Shown here in pieces: positions 8,123 through 16,703 of a DNA stretch of 64,000 nucleotides. Source of the DNA: Paenibacillus sedimenti. Its GTDB lineage: Bacteria; Bacillota; Bacilli; Paenibacillales; NBRC-103111. Where the stretch lies: assembly GCF_014534655.1 (NCBI RefSeq), contig NZ_JACVVD010000014.1, forward strand, positions 1-64,000, read 5' to 3'. Below the pieces are notes generated by a model. It had not been told where the DNA came from, searched no databases, and saw only the letters and a list, made by a program, of their open reading frames with translations. The position numbers and the translations under genes are program-made. Numbering within the stretch: the stretch's first letter is position 1; each line of letters starts with the position of its first letter.

Positions 8123-9064
8123 ATGGCGAAAAAAGTGAAGGTTTCCGATTTGGTAGAACAGTTCCATATGGAAGTGCTTGCAGGAGAGGCTGGACTAAAA
8201 CGTCCGATTACAACTGCAGATCTGTATCGTCCGGGTTTAGAGATGGCCGGTTATTTCAACTATCACCCGCGTGAGCGTATTCAATTGCTCGGTAAGACCG
8301 AGGTTACTTTTATGGAGATGCTGACTACCGGTGTCCGCCGCAATCGGTCTGAGCAGTTATGCGCTCCGGAAGAAACGCCATGTATTATCGTGACAAGAGG
8401 TTTTGAGGTTCCGGCGGAGCTGCTTGAAGAAGCGTCCAAGCGCGATCTTCCGCTCTTAAGAACCAACGTATCTACAACGATCTTCGCGAGCAGGCTGACG
8501 GGATTCCTGGAAAATAAATTAGCGCCAAGCACGACCATTCATGGCGTTCTCGTTGATGTATACGGGATCGGGATGCTGATTACGGGCAGCAGTGGTATCG
8601 GTAAAAGTGAAACGGCGCTTGAGCTTGTCAAAAGAGGTCATCGGCTGATCGCAGATGATGCCGTCGAGATCCGCCAAACAGCGGACAAGGTGTTGACGGG
8701 TAATGCGCCGGAGCTCATTCGCCATCTGCTAGAAATTCGCGGCGTCGGTATTATTAATGTGATGACGCTATTCGGAGCTGGAGCTATTCGCAATGTGAAG
8801 AAAATCTCGGTTGTCGTTAAGCTGGAGAACTGGCAGCAGGACAAGCAATATGACCGGTTAGGGCTCGATGAAGAATTGACCCGCATCATCGATACGGATC
8901 TGCCGCTCGTGACCATTCCGGTTAGACCGGGTCGAAACTTGGCTGTCATCGTCGAAGTAGCCGCGATGAATTATCGTTTGAAGCGGATGGGCTATAACGC
9001 AGCACTGCAGTTCACGAACAAACTGACCGAATCGTTGTCGGAAGATTTTGAGGATTTCGATTGA
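8123..9064 (+). CDS. hprK: HPr(Ser) kinase/phosphorylase
   Basis: 313 residues from ATG 8123 (GGAGGAGATAGGTTG before it; the upstream ATG at 8069 runs through the leader hairpin). The P-loop GSSGIGKS is at 155-162, the catalytic His at 140, and the family signature LEIRGVGIINVMTLFGAGAI follows. HprK phosphorylates Ser46 of HPr and Crh when glycolytic intermediates are high and reverses this using phosphate, making pyrophosphate. This drives CcpA-mediated catabolite repression. It heads the conserved hprK-lgt-ppaX-yvoF operon; PpaX removes the pyrophosphate. A candidate substrate, the His15/Ser46 HPr-like protein at 27256, is in this window. Confidence 0.96.
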   Translation: MAKKVKVSDLVEQFHMEVLAGEAGLKRPITTADLYRPGLEMAGYFNYHPRERIQLLGKTEVTFMEMLTTGVRRNRSEQLCAPEETPCIIVTRGFEVPAELLEEASKRDLPLLRTNVSTTIFASRLTGFLENKLAPSTTIHGVLVDVYGIGMLITGSSGIGKSETALELVKRGHRLIADDAVEIRQTADKVLTGNAPELIRHLLEIRGVGIINVMTLFGAGAIRNVKKISVVVKLENWQQDKQYDRLGLDEELTRIIDTDLPLVTIPVRPGRNLAVIVEVAAMNYRLKRMGYNAALQFTNKLTESLSEDFEDFD

Positions 9065-9100
9065 TTTGATACGCGTATTAAGAAGGGGGCACACAAGACT

Positions 9101-10078
9101 ATGCTCAATAAAATTGCTTTTTCAATTGGTCCTATAGATGTGCATTGGTATGGGATCATTTTAGGTACGGCTGCATTAGTTGGATTGCTGCTTGCTATCC
9201 AAGAAGGTAAACGATTCGGTATTGTACCTGATTTTTTTATGGATTTATTGCTGATTGGCGTGCCATCTGCTATCGTAGGAGCCAGACTTTATTATGTGGC
9301 TTTCCAATGGTCTGATTATAAGAACAACCTAGTGGAAATATTTATGATATGGCATGGTGGTATTGCGATTTATGGAGCGCTGATCGGTGCGATTATAGGC
9401 GGTTATTTTTATTTCAGAGCCAAAGGGTATCCGTTCTGGAGAATCGTGGATATCTGTGCTCCGGGTCTGATTGTCGGTCAAATGATAGGTCGATGGGGAA
9501 ATTTCATTAATCAAGAAGCGCATGGCGGGCCTGTGGAAGAATCATTCCTGCGCGATACCTTGCATCTGCCGAATTTTATCGTGAATCAAATGAACATCGA
9601 GGGTGTCTTTTATCAACCGACTTTTCTGTATGAATCCTTATGGAATCTGGCGGGACTGCTTCTCTTGTTCTGGCTCCGCCGCAGACCGTTTTTGCGGGCC
9701 GGGGAACTATTTTTCAGCTATTTTATCTGGTATTCGATCGGCCGTTTCTTTATTGAAGGGCTGCGTACGGATAGTCTCGATTTCACAGGCCCGACTTGGT
9801 TGGCATCGCTCATGAACGCACTGTGGTCGCCAATGACACTGGTCTTTGAACCAGGCGTCATGACGTACGGCGGAAATATACGAATTTCCCAATTGCTTGC
9901 AGTGCTCATTATCATTGCAGCGATTATTATCATTATCGTAAGAAGGAAAAAAGGATACGCCAGCGCCCATTACGCTGATCCGATCATCTCATCTAAAGCA
10001 CCCGCGGCGAACGTGAAAGTGCAAAATGAAGAGCTTGATACCAAAGGAGCCGAATATGATTCGAACCGTACTGTTTGA
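9101..10078 (+). CDS. lgt: Prolipoprotein diacylglyceryl transferase
   Basis: 325 residues, polytopic membrane enzyme that adds diacylglycerol to the lipobox cysteine of prelipoproteins. Typical Lgt features: N-terminal PIDVHWYGI, the HGGIAIYGALIGAI segment, the signature GQMIGRWGNFINQEAHGGP and the C-terminal RPGE-like RAGELFFSYFIWYSIGRFFIEGLRTD block. The C-terminal ~30 residues are charged and extend beyond many homologues, overlapping the start of ppaX by 23 bases. SD AAGAAGGGGG precedes ATG 9101. Substrates in the window include the ABC transporter solute-binding lipoprotein at 30249. Confidence 0.96.
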   Translation: MLNKIAFSIGPIDVHWYGIILGTAALVGLLLAIQEGKRFGIVPDFFMDLLLIGVPSAIVGARLYYVAFQWSDYKNNLVEIFMIWHGGIAIYGALIGAIIGGYFYFRAKGYPFWRIVDICAPGLIVGQMIGRWGNFINQEAHGGPVEESFLRDTLHLPNFIVNQMNIEGVFYQPTFLYESLWNLAGLLLLFWLRRRPFLRAGELFFSYFIWYSIGRFFIEGLRTDSLDFTGPTWLASLMNALWSPMTLVFEPGVMTYGGNIRISQLLAVLIIIAAIIIIIVRRKKGYASAHYADPIISSKAPAANVKVQNEELDTKGAEYDSNRTV

Positions 10079-10715
10079 TTTGGATGGAACGATTGTCGAT
10101 ACGAATGAGCTGATCGTGCAATCGTTTCTGCACAGCCTAGAAGGCGAAACGCCAGAACCAGTAACGAGAGAACTGATTATTCCCAATATGGGTCGACCGC
10201 TAGTGGAGCAAATGGAATTTTTCACAGGCAAAAAAGAGGTCGAAGCGATTATTCAAAAGTACCGCACCTTCAATTTGTCCAAGCATGATGAACTGGTCAA
10301 AGAGTTTCCTAATGTTCGTTCAGTGCTGGCTAAGCTGCATGCGAGTGGGATCAAGATCGGTATCGTAACCAGTAAAATCCGCCAAACGACGCTAATGGGA
10401 TTGAAACTGTGCGGGTTGGATACGTATGTTAGCACAATCGTGACGGTTGAAGATGTGAAAGAGCCGAAGCCAAGTCCTGAAGGCATTCTTGCAGCGCTCG
10501 AAACACTTGGCAGCTCCAATGAAGAGACGATGATGGTTGGAGACAGCCATTATGACATTGAAGCGGCGCAAAATGCCGGTGTCATTTCCGTGGGCGTATC
10601 CTGGTCATGGAAAGGACGGACTTATTTGGAAACATATAAGCCGGACTACCTCATTGACGATATGCTCGAGCTGCTGCCGATCGCGGGATTGGCGTCGGAT
10701 GTGAAGTCTGATTGA
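10056..10715 (+). CDS. ppaX: Pyrophosphatase PpaX (HAD family)
   Basis: 219 residues from ATG 10056, with AAAGGAG upstream; translation begins inside the end of lgt. HAD motif I FDLDGTIVDT, motif II VTSK, motif III with KPKPSPEG-like sequence (EPKPSPEG) and motif IV MVGDSHYDIEAA are intact. The enzyme hydrolyses the pyrophosphate released by HprK when it dephosphorylates seryl-HPr, which fits its place two genes after hprK. A general phosphoglycolate-phosphatase-like HAD activity is the alternative, but the synteny favours PpaX. Confidence 0.92.
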   Translation: MIRTVLFDLDGTIVDTNELIVQSFLHSLEGETPEPVTRELIIPNMGRPLVEQMEFFTGKKEVEAIIQKYRTFNLSKHDELVKEFPNVRSVLAKLHASGIKIGIVTSKIRQTTLMGLKLCGLDTYVSTIVTVEDVKEPKPSPEGILAALETLGSSNEETMMVGDSHYDIEAAQNAGVISVGVSWSWKGRTYLETYKPDYLIDDMLELLPIAGLASDVKSD

Positions 10716-11206
10716 GAAAAACAGACAAGTATCCGGTAGAAGGTTCTAATGCCTTATGGCAGATCTACCGTACGGTAAGTAAATGGAAGGCGATGCGTAA
10801 TTTTGTTTTCATACAGATTAGCCGCTACTCACCTTCACTGCGTGTGAAGAACTGGATTTACCGCAACGTCCTTGGCATGAAGGTCGGGGAGCATACGGCG
10901 TTTGCCTTGATGGTCATGGTGGATGTGTTTTTCCCTGAGAAGATTCATGTGGGAAATAATACAATCATTGGATATAATACAACGATCCTTGCCCATGAGT
11001 ATTTGACCAAAGAATACCGGCTAGGAGAAGTACATATTGGATCTCATGTCATGGTGGGGGCGAATACGACGATACTGCCAGGTGTCTCGATCGGTGATCA
11101 CGCAGTCATTGGAGCGGGTTCGGTCGTGCACAAAGACGTAGCTCCATATAGTTTTGTCGCAGGGAATCCGCTACAGGTCATCCGGGTAGGACAAACTGAA
11201 AATTAA
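10712..11206 (+). CDS. yvoF: Hexapeptide-repeat acyltransferase (YvoF-like)
   Basis: 164 residues starting at TTG 10712, whose bases overlap the ppaX stop. The start MRKTDKYPVEGSNALWQIY aligns well with Bacillus YvoF, supporting the TTG. Left-handed beta-helix repeats are visible (IHVGNNTIIGYNTTI, VHIGSHVMVGANTTI, VSIGDHAVIGAGSVV) and the C-terminal AGNPLQVIR closure is usual for the family. Acyl donor and acceptor are unknown. Last gene of the hprK operon, ended by a terminator that starts at its stop codon. Confidence 0.88.
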   Translation: MRKTDKYPVEGSNALWQIYRTVSKWKAMRNFVFIQISRYSPSLRVKNWIYRNVLGMKVGEHTAFALMVMVDVFFPEKIHVGNNTIIGYNTTILAHEYLTKEYRLGEVHIGSHVMVGANTTILPGVSIGDHAVIGAGSVVHKDVAPYSFVAGNPLQVIRVGQTEN

Positions 11207-11237
11207 GAGTTGTACGCTTGCAGTACAGCTCTTTTTC
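11206..11237 (+). terminator. Terminator of the hprK operon
   Basis: AGAGTTGTAC and GTACAGCTCT form a 10-bp stem (one G-T pair) with loop GCTTGCA, followed by TTTTCTTT. Confidence 0.88.
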
Positions 11238-11308
11238 TTTGTCTGCGGCGAGGAATGGCGATTGACGGTCCCAGGGTTCCGTGATAAAATTACTACATTC
11301 TTTATTTT

Positions 11309-11332
11309 GGTAGTATGGTAGCACGGTAGTGA
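11309..11332 (+). repeat. Three tandem 8-mers upstream of hisZ
   Basis: GGTAGTAT, GGTAGCAC and GGTAGTGA occur head to tail about 100 bases before hisZ, in the leader of the his operon. A TACTAC upstream (about 11291) can pair with one of the GTAGT copies. No T-box or classic His leader peptide was recognised in 11238-11430. Confidence 0.45.
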
Positions 11333-11430
11333 ACTAAAGTGTCTGTGAGTGATAAATGCTTGGATAATAGTTTAAAAAGTCCTTTTCAGACGTACCGCTA
11401 TTTAGAATTTCTAGATGTTGAGGTGAGACG

Positions 11431-12636
11431 GTGTCTAAGCCAAAAGTGTTTGAGAAGCCGATAGGAGTCAAGGATTACTTGCCCGAGGCAGTAGCAAAGC
11501 TGCGAGCTATTGAATTCCGCGTACTGGCGTGTATGGAACGTTGGGGTTACAACCAGATTATTACGCCTACGCTTGAATATTACGATACGGTTGGGGTGGC
11601 GAGCTCCACGGAAGATAAGAAGCTGTTCAAGCTGCTGGACCGTAAGGGAAAGACGCTTGTTTTACGTTCTGAACTGACCGCGCCTATCGCGCGTGTAGCA
11701 TCATCTTTATTAAAAGAGGTTGCTTTTCCGCTTCGTCTCTCGTATCACTCGAATGTGTTTCGAGCGATTGAAGAGGAGGCCGGACGTGACTCGGAGTTTT
11801 TTCAAACGGGTGTGGAGCTTGTAGGAGATGCTTCATCAGAAGCTGATGCTGAAGTGGTGGCGCTAGCGATTGCGTCGCTGCAGGCAGCAGGGGTAGATAC
11901 GTTCAAAATCGCGCTTGGACACGTTGGGTTCTTAAACGGGCTGTTTCAAGAAACGCTGCAGGGCCGTACTGATGCGCAGCAAGCGCTCAAGGAGCATTTG
12001 CTTAACCGTGATTATGTAGGATACCGGGAAGCGATTAAGTCTTTAGCGTTATCCCCGGAGGTTGAGCGCGAGCTTGTCGGTGTGCTGCGGTTAAGAGGCG
12101 GCGACGAGATATGCGAACAAGCGCGTATGGTATCTCAAGACCCTATTGCACAGGATGCAATTCGCCATCTGTGCGAAGTATGGGATGTTTTGAAGGCTTA
12201 TGGCGTCAGCGAGCATGTCGTCATTGATTTAACGATGATTGGAGATTTCTCTTATTATACGGGTATGACATTTGAGGGCTATGCTGCAGATCTGGGTTTC
12301 CCTGTGTGCAGCGGCGGACGGTATGACAATCTGTTGAGCCAGTTCGGACGTCCGGCACCGGCGACTGGATTTGCATTGAAGACGAATCGTATCCTTGAAG
12401 TGATTGGTAAAGACGCTGTAGAACAGCCAGGGCGTGTACTCATTGCTTATGATGCTGAGCATCGGGAAGAAGCATTAAAGCTGGCTAAAGACAAGCGTAA
12501 GCGGGGCGATGTATCGGTCATCACCCAATTGGTGACGGAACCGGCTTCTTGGACGGATCGGGTTGTGAAGCGGGAAGATGGGCTGCTGGAGCTGTATGGA
12601 GCCTTGTATAAGGACATTGTTACGTTGGTTCATTAG
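11431..12636 (+). CDS. hisZ: ATP phosphoribosyltransferase regulatory subunit
   Basis: 401 residues, GTG start with GAGGTGAGAC upstream. HisZ is a catalytically inactive histidyl-tRNA synthetase paralogue that pairs with the short form of HisG. The class II motif 2 region (LRSELTAPIARV) and HisRS-like IGDFSYYTGMTFEGY and SGGRYDNLL are present, but the anticodon-binding domain is missing, as expected. The first gene of the histidine operon; the following hisG is the short type that needs HisZ. Confidence 0.94.
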   Translation: MSKPKVFEKPIGVKDYLPEAVAKLRAIEFRVLACMERWGYNQIITPTLEYYDTVGVASSTEDKKLFKLLDRKGKTLVLRSELTAPIARVASSLLKEVAFPLRLSYHSNVFRAIEEEAGRDSEFFQTGVELVGDASSEADAEVVALAIASLQAAGVDTFKIALGHVGFLNGLFQETLQGRTDAQQALKEHLLNRDYVGYREAIKSLALSPEVERELVGVLRLRGGDEICEQARMVSQDPIAQDAIRHLCEVWDVLKAYGVSEHVVIDLTMIGDFSYYTGMTFEGYAADLGFPVCSGGRYDNLLSQFGRPAPATGFALKTNRILEVIGKDAVEQPGRVLIAYDAEHREEALKLAKDKRKRGDVSVITQLVTEPASWTDRVVKREDGLLELYGALYKDIVTLVH

Positions 12637-12683
12637 AAGGACTAAAGGAAGCTCGGAGCAAGGCTCAAAGGAGGTATAGCAGG

Positions 12684-13322
12684 ATGGATGATATATTGAA
12701 AGTAGCGATGCCAAAAGGCCGCATCTATAAACAGGCAGCGAAGCTGTTTCATAAAGCGGGGCTGCCGATTCCGGAGGATCTGGAAGAAGGCCGCCGGTTA
12801 ATCATTCCGGTGCCTGAGGCGAGAATGGAGTTTATTTTGGCCAAGCCGGTCGATGTACCGACTTACGTGGAATACGGGGTCGCCGATATCGGCGTCGTGG
12901 GCAAGGATGTGCTCATGGAGGAGAACCGCAACGTCTATGAGCTGTTGGATCTGGGCATCGCACGCTGCCGGATGTCCGTTATCGGGCTGCCGGATTGGAA
13001 GCCGGTGATCAATCCGCGCGTGGCGACGAAGTATCCGAACGTCGCGTCGCAATATTTTCGCGAGCAGGGGCAGCAGGTCGAAGTCATCAAGCTGAACGGC
13101 TCGATCGAGCTCGCGCCGCTGATTGGACTGGCCGACCGTATCGTGGATATGGTCGAGACCGGGCAGACGCTCAAGGAGAACGGACTGGTTGAGCAAGAAG
13201 AGATTTTTCAGATTACGAGCCGATTGATCGCCAATCGGGTCAGTTACCGGATGAAGAACGAATCGATTCAGCGATTGTGTGATATGCTGCAGGCGGTATT
13301 GCCTGTCCCGGCGAAAGTGTAG
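12684..13322 (+). CDS. hisG: ATP phosphoribosyltransferase catalytic subunit (short form)
   Basis: 212 residues, the short HisG that lacks the C-terminal histidine-binding domain and depends on HisZ. It condenses ATP and PRPP in the first step of histidine synthesis. The start LKVAMPKGRIYKQAAKLF and the PRPP-loop region IVDMVETGQTLKENGL are clear. ATG follows CAAAGGAGGTATAGCAGG. Codon use from here through hisF is visibly GC-richer than at hisZ or prs. Confidence 0.96.
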   Translation: MDDILKVAMPKGRIYKQAAKLFHKAGLPIPEDLEEGRRLIIPVPEARMEFILAKPVDVPTYVEYGVADIGVVGKDVLMEENRNVYELLDLGIARCRMSVIGLPDWKPVINPRVATKYPNVASQYFREQGQQVEVIKLNGSIELAPLIGLADRIVDMVETGQTLKENGLVEQEEIFQITSRLIANRVSYRMKNESIQRLCDMLQAVLPVPAKV

Positions 13323-13352
13323 AATAAAGGACGAACAGGGCAAAGAGAAAGG

Positions 13353-14648
13353 ATGATGGAGATGCGGATTATTCCCGCCTCGGAATTTCAGTTGAAACGC
13401 GAGGTCGAATACGGCTCACCCGAGCAAAATGAGACCGTCCGCCGCATCATCGATGAGGTGCGGCAGGACGGAGACGCAGCGTTGCGTCGCATGGCGCAGC
13501 GTTATGATGGGGTTGCCGTCGGCGAGCTTCGCGTGACGGACGAGGAAGTGCAGGCGGCGTACGCGCAGGTCGACGCCGATTTCGTGGCGGCGCTGCGGCA
13601 GGCCGCCGCCAACATTCGTGCGTTTCATGAGAAGCAGAAACGCACGTCGTGGATGGATCTGCAGGCGGACGGCAGCCTGCTGGGCCAAATCATCCGACCG
13701 CTGAAGCGGGTCGGATTGTACGTGCCCGGAGGGAAGGCGGCGTACCCTTCCTCCGTGCTTATGAACGCCATCCCCGCGCTCGTGGCGGGGGTGCCGGAGA
13801 TTGCGATGGTGACGCCTCCGGCCACCGCGGGCGAGGAAGGCATTAACCCGCATATCCTTGTGGCGGCAGCCGAAGCGGGTGTGAAAGAGATCTACCGCGT
13901 AGGCGGGGCTCAGGCGGTAGCCGCGCTGGCCTACGGCACGGAATCGATCCCGGCGGTCGACAAGATCGTCGGGCCGGGCAACATCTACGTTGCGCTCGCG
14001 AAGCGCTACGTATACGGCGTCGTCGACATCGACATGATCGCCGGGCCGACGGATATCGTTGTGCTCGCGGATGAGCACGCCGACCCTGAATATATCGCCG
14101 CTGATTTGCTCGCACAGGCGGAGCACGACGAGATGTCGCCGGCGATCCTGGTGACGCCGTCGAGGGAGCTGGCTGAATCGGTGAAGCAGGAGCTTTGGCG
14201 GCAGCTGGACGTACTGCCGAAAAAAGCGATCGCCGCCGTGTCCACTACCACCAAGGGGGCTATACTCCTTGTGGATAACTTGGACGAGGGCGTGGACGTC
14301 GTCAATCGCTTGGCGCCGGAGCATTGCGAGCTGCTCGTGCAGGAGCCTTTTAACCTGCTGCCTCGCATCGAGAATGCTGGCGCTATTTTCCTCGGCGCGT
14401 ACAGCACCGAGCCGGTAGGCGATTATTTCGCCGGACCGAATCATGTCCTGCCGACGAACGGTACGGCACGATTCTCGTCGCCGCTGAACGTGGACGATTT
14501 TCTGAAAAAATCAAGCGTCATTCACTATAGCAAGGAAGCATTGCTCGCGAACGGCGACATGATCATGACTTTGGCTCGCAACGAAGGGCTGGAAGGTCAC
14601 GCGCGGGCTGTCGAGGTACGACTCAAGAAGGAAGGGAAGTTGAAATAG
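13353..14648 (+). CDS. hisD: Histidinol dehydrogenase
   Basis: 431 residues; three in-frame ATG codons (13353, 13356, 13362) follow GAGAAAGG, and 13362 has the best spacing. HisD oxidises histidinol to histidine in two NAD-dependent steps, using zinc. Signatures seen: VGLYVPGGKAAYPSSVLMN, KIVGPGNIYVALAKRYVYG, DMIAGPTDIVV, AQAEHDE (zinc and catalytic region) and GAIFLGAYSTEPVGDYFAGPN... in the C-terminal half. Full length. Downstream hisB begins on the base after its stop. Confidence 0.97.
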   Translation: MMEMRIIPASEFQLKREVEYGSPEQNETVRRIIDEVRQDGDAALRRMAQRYDGVAVGELRVTDEEVQAAYAQVDADFVAALRQAAANIRAFHEKQKRTSWMDLQADGSLLGQIIRPLKRVGLYVPGGKAAYPSSVLMNAIPALVAGVPEIAMVTPPATAGEEGINPHILVAAAEAGVKEIYRVGGAQAVAALAYGTESIPAVDKIVGPGNIYVALAKRYVYGVVDIDMIAGPTDIVVLADEHADPEYIAADLLAQAEHDEMSPAILVTPSRELAESVKQELWRQLDVLPKKAIAAVSTTTKGAILLVDNLDEGVDVVNRLAPEHCELLVQEPFNLLPRIENAGAIFLGAYSTEPVGDYFAGPNHVLPTNGTARFSSPLNVDDFLKKSSVIHYSKEALLANGDMIMTLARNEGLEGHARAVEVRLKKEGKLK

Positions 14649-15266
14649 ATGGCTATGGCTGAACAAGACAAGGCTTTGGCGGCTCGCTCGGCGAGTGTAG
14701 CCCGCAAAACGAACGAAACCGATATCGCGCTAACGTTTCAAGTCGACGGAACGGGAATTTCCGAGATTCAAACGGACGTGCCTTTCCTGAATCATATGCT
14801 TGACCTCTTCACCAAGCATGGCCAGTTTAATCTGAATGTCGTTGCCAAAGGCGATATCGAGATCGATGATCATCACACGGTTGAGGATATCGGTATCTGT
14901 TTAGGGCAGACGCTTCGAGAAGCGCTTGGCGATAAAAAAGGCATCAAACGCTACGCCAGTGTGTTTATCCCTATGGATGAGGCGCTCGCGCAAGTGGTTA
15001 TCGATATTAGCAACCGCCCGCACTTTGAATATCGTGCGCAGTACCCTTCACAAAATGTAGGCAGCTTCGATACGCAGCTCGTGCATGAGTTTCTGTGGAA
15101 GCTGGCGCTTGAAGCCCGGATCACGCTGCACGTCATCGTGCACTACGGACACAATACGCATCATATGATTGAAGCGGTGTTCAAAGCTTTGGGCCGTGCG
15201 CTGGATGAAGCGACATCGATCGATCCTCGCGTGCAGGGGGTTCCTTCGACGAAGGGAGTGCTCTAG
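14649..15266 (+). CDS. hisB: Imidazoleglycerol-phosphate dehydratase
   Basis: 205 residues, monofunctional HisB without the phosphatase domain found in enterobacteria. The manganese-binding histidine motifs FLNHMLD, DDHHTVED, FLWKLALEA-preceding VHEF and HYGHNTHHMIEA are intact. An N-terminal extension of ~10 residues (MAMAEQDKALAARSA) precedes the usual RKTNETDI. It starts directly after the hisD stop and ends one base before hisH, so translation is coupled. Confidence 0.96.
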   Translation: MAMAEQDKALAARSASVARKTNETDIALTFQVDGTGISEIQTDVPFLNHMLDLFTKHGQFNLNVVAKGDIEIDDHHTVEDIGICLGQTLREALGDKKGIKRYASVFIPMDEALAQVVIDISNRPHFEYRAQYPSQNVGSFDTQLVHEFLWKLALEARITLHVIVHYGHNTHHMIEAVFKALGRALDEATSIDPRVQGVPSTKGVL

Positions 15267-15267
15267 G

Positions 15268-15894
15268 ATGATTGCAATCATTGACTACGGAATGGGCAAT
15301 TTGCATAGTGTGAGCAAAGCTGTGGAACGTCTTGGACACGCGGCGGTTGTGACAGGCGATCCGGAGCAAATTCTCGCCGCAGATGGAGCGATCCTTCCTG
15401 GTGTCGGCGCTTTCGGCGATGCGATGGATAATTTGCGCGAGACCGGGCTGCGCGATGTGGTAATTCGCTATGCGGAGTCCGGCAAGCCGCTGCTTGGCAT
15501 TTGCCTGGGCATGCAGCTGCTGTTCTCCAGCAGTGAGGAGTATGGCGACCATGAAGGGCTGGGTCTCCTGCCCGGCACGGTCGTGCGCTTTCGCGGGGAT
15601 TACAAAGTACCGCACATGGGTTGGAATCGTCTGAACTACAAGCAAAGCGGAAGCCCGCTTTTCCGTGGTATCGAAGAGGGACACGTGTACTTCGTCCATT
15701 CCTTTCATGCGAAGCCGGAGCGCGCGGACGACTTGCTCGCAGTGACGGATTACTATCAGCCTGTGACGGCCATCGTGGGTCGGGATAACGTGTACGGCAT
15801 GCAGTTCCACCCGGAAAAAAGCGGGGAGATCGGCATGCGGCTGCTCGGAAATTTTTTGAAGCTGGCCGAATCGGCTATGCCTACCTTAACTTGA
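15268..15894 (+). CDS. hisH: Imidazole glycerol phosphate synthase, glutamine amidotransferase subunit
   Basis: 208 residues from ATG 15268; earlier in-frame starts lie inside hisB and are not credible. Class I amidotransferase triad: Cys in GICLGMQLLF, and His/Glu in MQFHPEKSG near the C-terminus. HisH supplies ammonia to HisF (16704) for closure of the imidazole ring. One base separates it from hisB. HisA lies between hisH and hisF, the usual order. Confidence 0.96.
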   Translation: MIAIIDYGMGNLHSVSKAVERLGHAAVVTGDPEQILAADGAILPGVGAFGDAMDNLRETGLRDVVIRYAESGKPLLGICLGMQLLFSSSEEYGDHEGLGLLPGTVVRFRGDYKVPHMGWNRLNYKQSGSPLFRGIEEGHVYFVHSFHAKPERADDLLAVTDYYQPVTAIVGRDNVYGMQFHPEKSGEIGMRLLGNFLKLAESAMPTLT

Positions 15895-15909
15895 AAAGGG
15901 TCGTTTATC

Positions 15910-16674
15910 GTGAAATTCAGACCATGTATTGATCTTCATCAAGGTAAAGTGAAACAGATTGTCGGTGAAACCCTACAGCCGGACGTGAGCGGCGTCGTAG
16001 AAAATTTCGTTTCCGAGCATACGCCGGACTACTATGCATCTATGTATCGCGAGGACGGCCTTGAAGGCGGCCATGTGATCATGCTCGGCGGAGGCAACGA
16101 AAAGGCGGCTGAGGATGCTTTGCGCGCCTATCCCGGCGGCCTTCAGATCGGCGGCGGAATTCGTGCGGATAACGCGGAAAAATATCTGGAGCTTGGCGCT
16201 TCTCATGTTATCGTAACTTCATATATTTTTCAGGACGGCAAACTGAATTGGGATCATCTTGAGGCTATCGCCGCCAAGGTGGGACCCGAACGGCTTGTGA
16301 TCGACCTCAGCTGCAAAGAGCGGGATGGCAAGTATTATGTAGTCACCAATCAATGGCGCACATTCAGCGATTTTGAGGTGAGCCTTTCCGGAATCGCCAA
16401 GCTGGAGCCTTATTGCAAGGAGTTCCTTATTCACGCGGTGGACGTGGAAGGGAAACGTCAGGGTGTCCAGGAGAAATTGGCGGCCCAATTGGCGGAATGG
16501 ACGACGATTCCGACGACTTACGCCGGGGGTGCACGATCGCTGGACGATCTGGCGAGGTTCCGGGACATTACCGGCGGGCGGCTCGACATTACGATCGGAA
16601 GCGCCTTGGATATTTTCGGCGGCGAGCTCCCATACCGCGAAGTATTGGCCTATTGCCGTTCGCTTGAGCCTTAA
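15910..16674 (+). CDS. hisA: Eukaryotic (HIS6)-type phosphoribosylformimino-AICAR-P isomerase
   Basis: 254 residues, GTG start after AAAAGGGTCG. The start FRPCIDLHQGKVKQIVGETL, the segment SEHTPDYYASMYREDGLEG, VIDLSCKERDGKYYVVTNQW, EFLIHAVDVEG, and TYAGGARSLDDL with GSALDIFGGELPY match fungal and plant HIS6 rather than the usual bacterial HisA, which begins like MIIPAIDLKDGKCVRL. Both are (beta/alpha)8 barrels; the catalytic aspartates correspond to Asp8 and Asp132 here. Role in the pathway (ProFAR to PRFAR) is inferred from position between hisH and hisF and the absence of a second hisA. Probably a laterally acquired replacement in situ. Confidence 0.92.
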   Translation: MKFRPCIDLHQGKVKQIVGETLQPDVSGVVENFVSEHTPDYYASMYREDGLEGGHVIMLGGGNEKAAEDALRAYPGGLQIGGGIRADNAEKYLELGASHVIVTSYIFQDGKLNWDHLEAIAAKVGPERLVIDLSCKERDGKYYVVTNQWRTFSDFEVSLSGIAKLEPYCKEFLIHAVDVEGKRQGVQEKLAAQLAEWTTIPTTYAGGARSLDDLARFRDITGGRLDITIGSALDIFGGELPYREVLAYCRSLEP

Positions 16675-16703
16675 AATCTTTTTCAAGAAAGGAGACGCAT
16701 CCC

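Noticed and set aside
11238..11430. T-box riboswitch for the histidine operon
   Set aside because: I looked for the T-box core (TGGNACCGCG) and a specifier hairpin; TACCGC occurs near 11393 but without the flanking core and without antiterminator and terminator arms.
13416..14444. Long open frame (342 codons) on the minus strand opposite hisD
   Set aside because: It is Arg/His-rich, has no family signature, and is explained by the high GC at third positions of hisD, which removes stops in the antisense frame.
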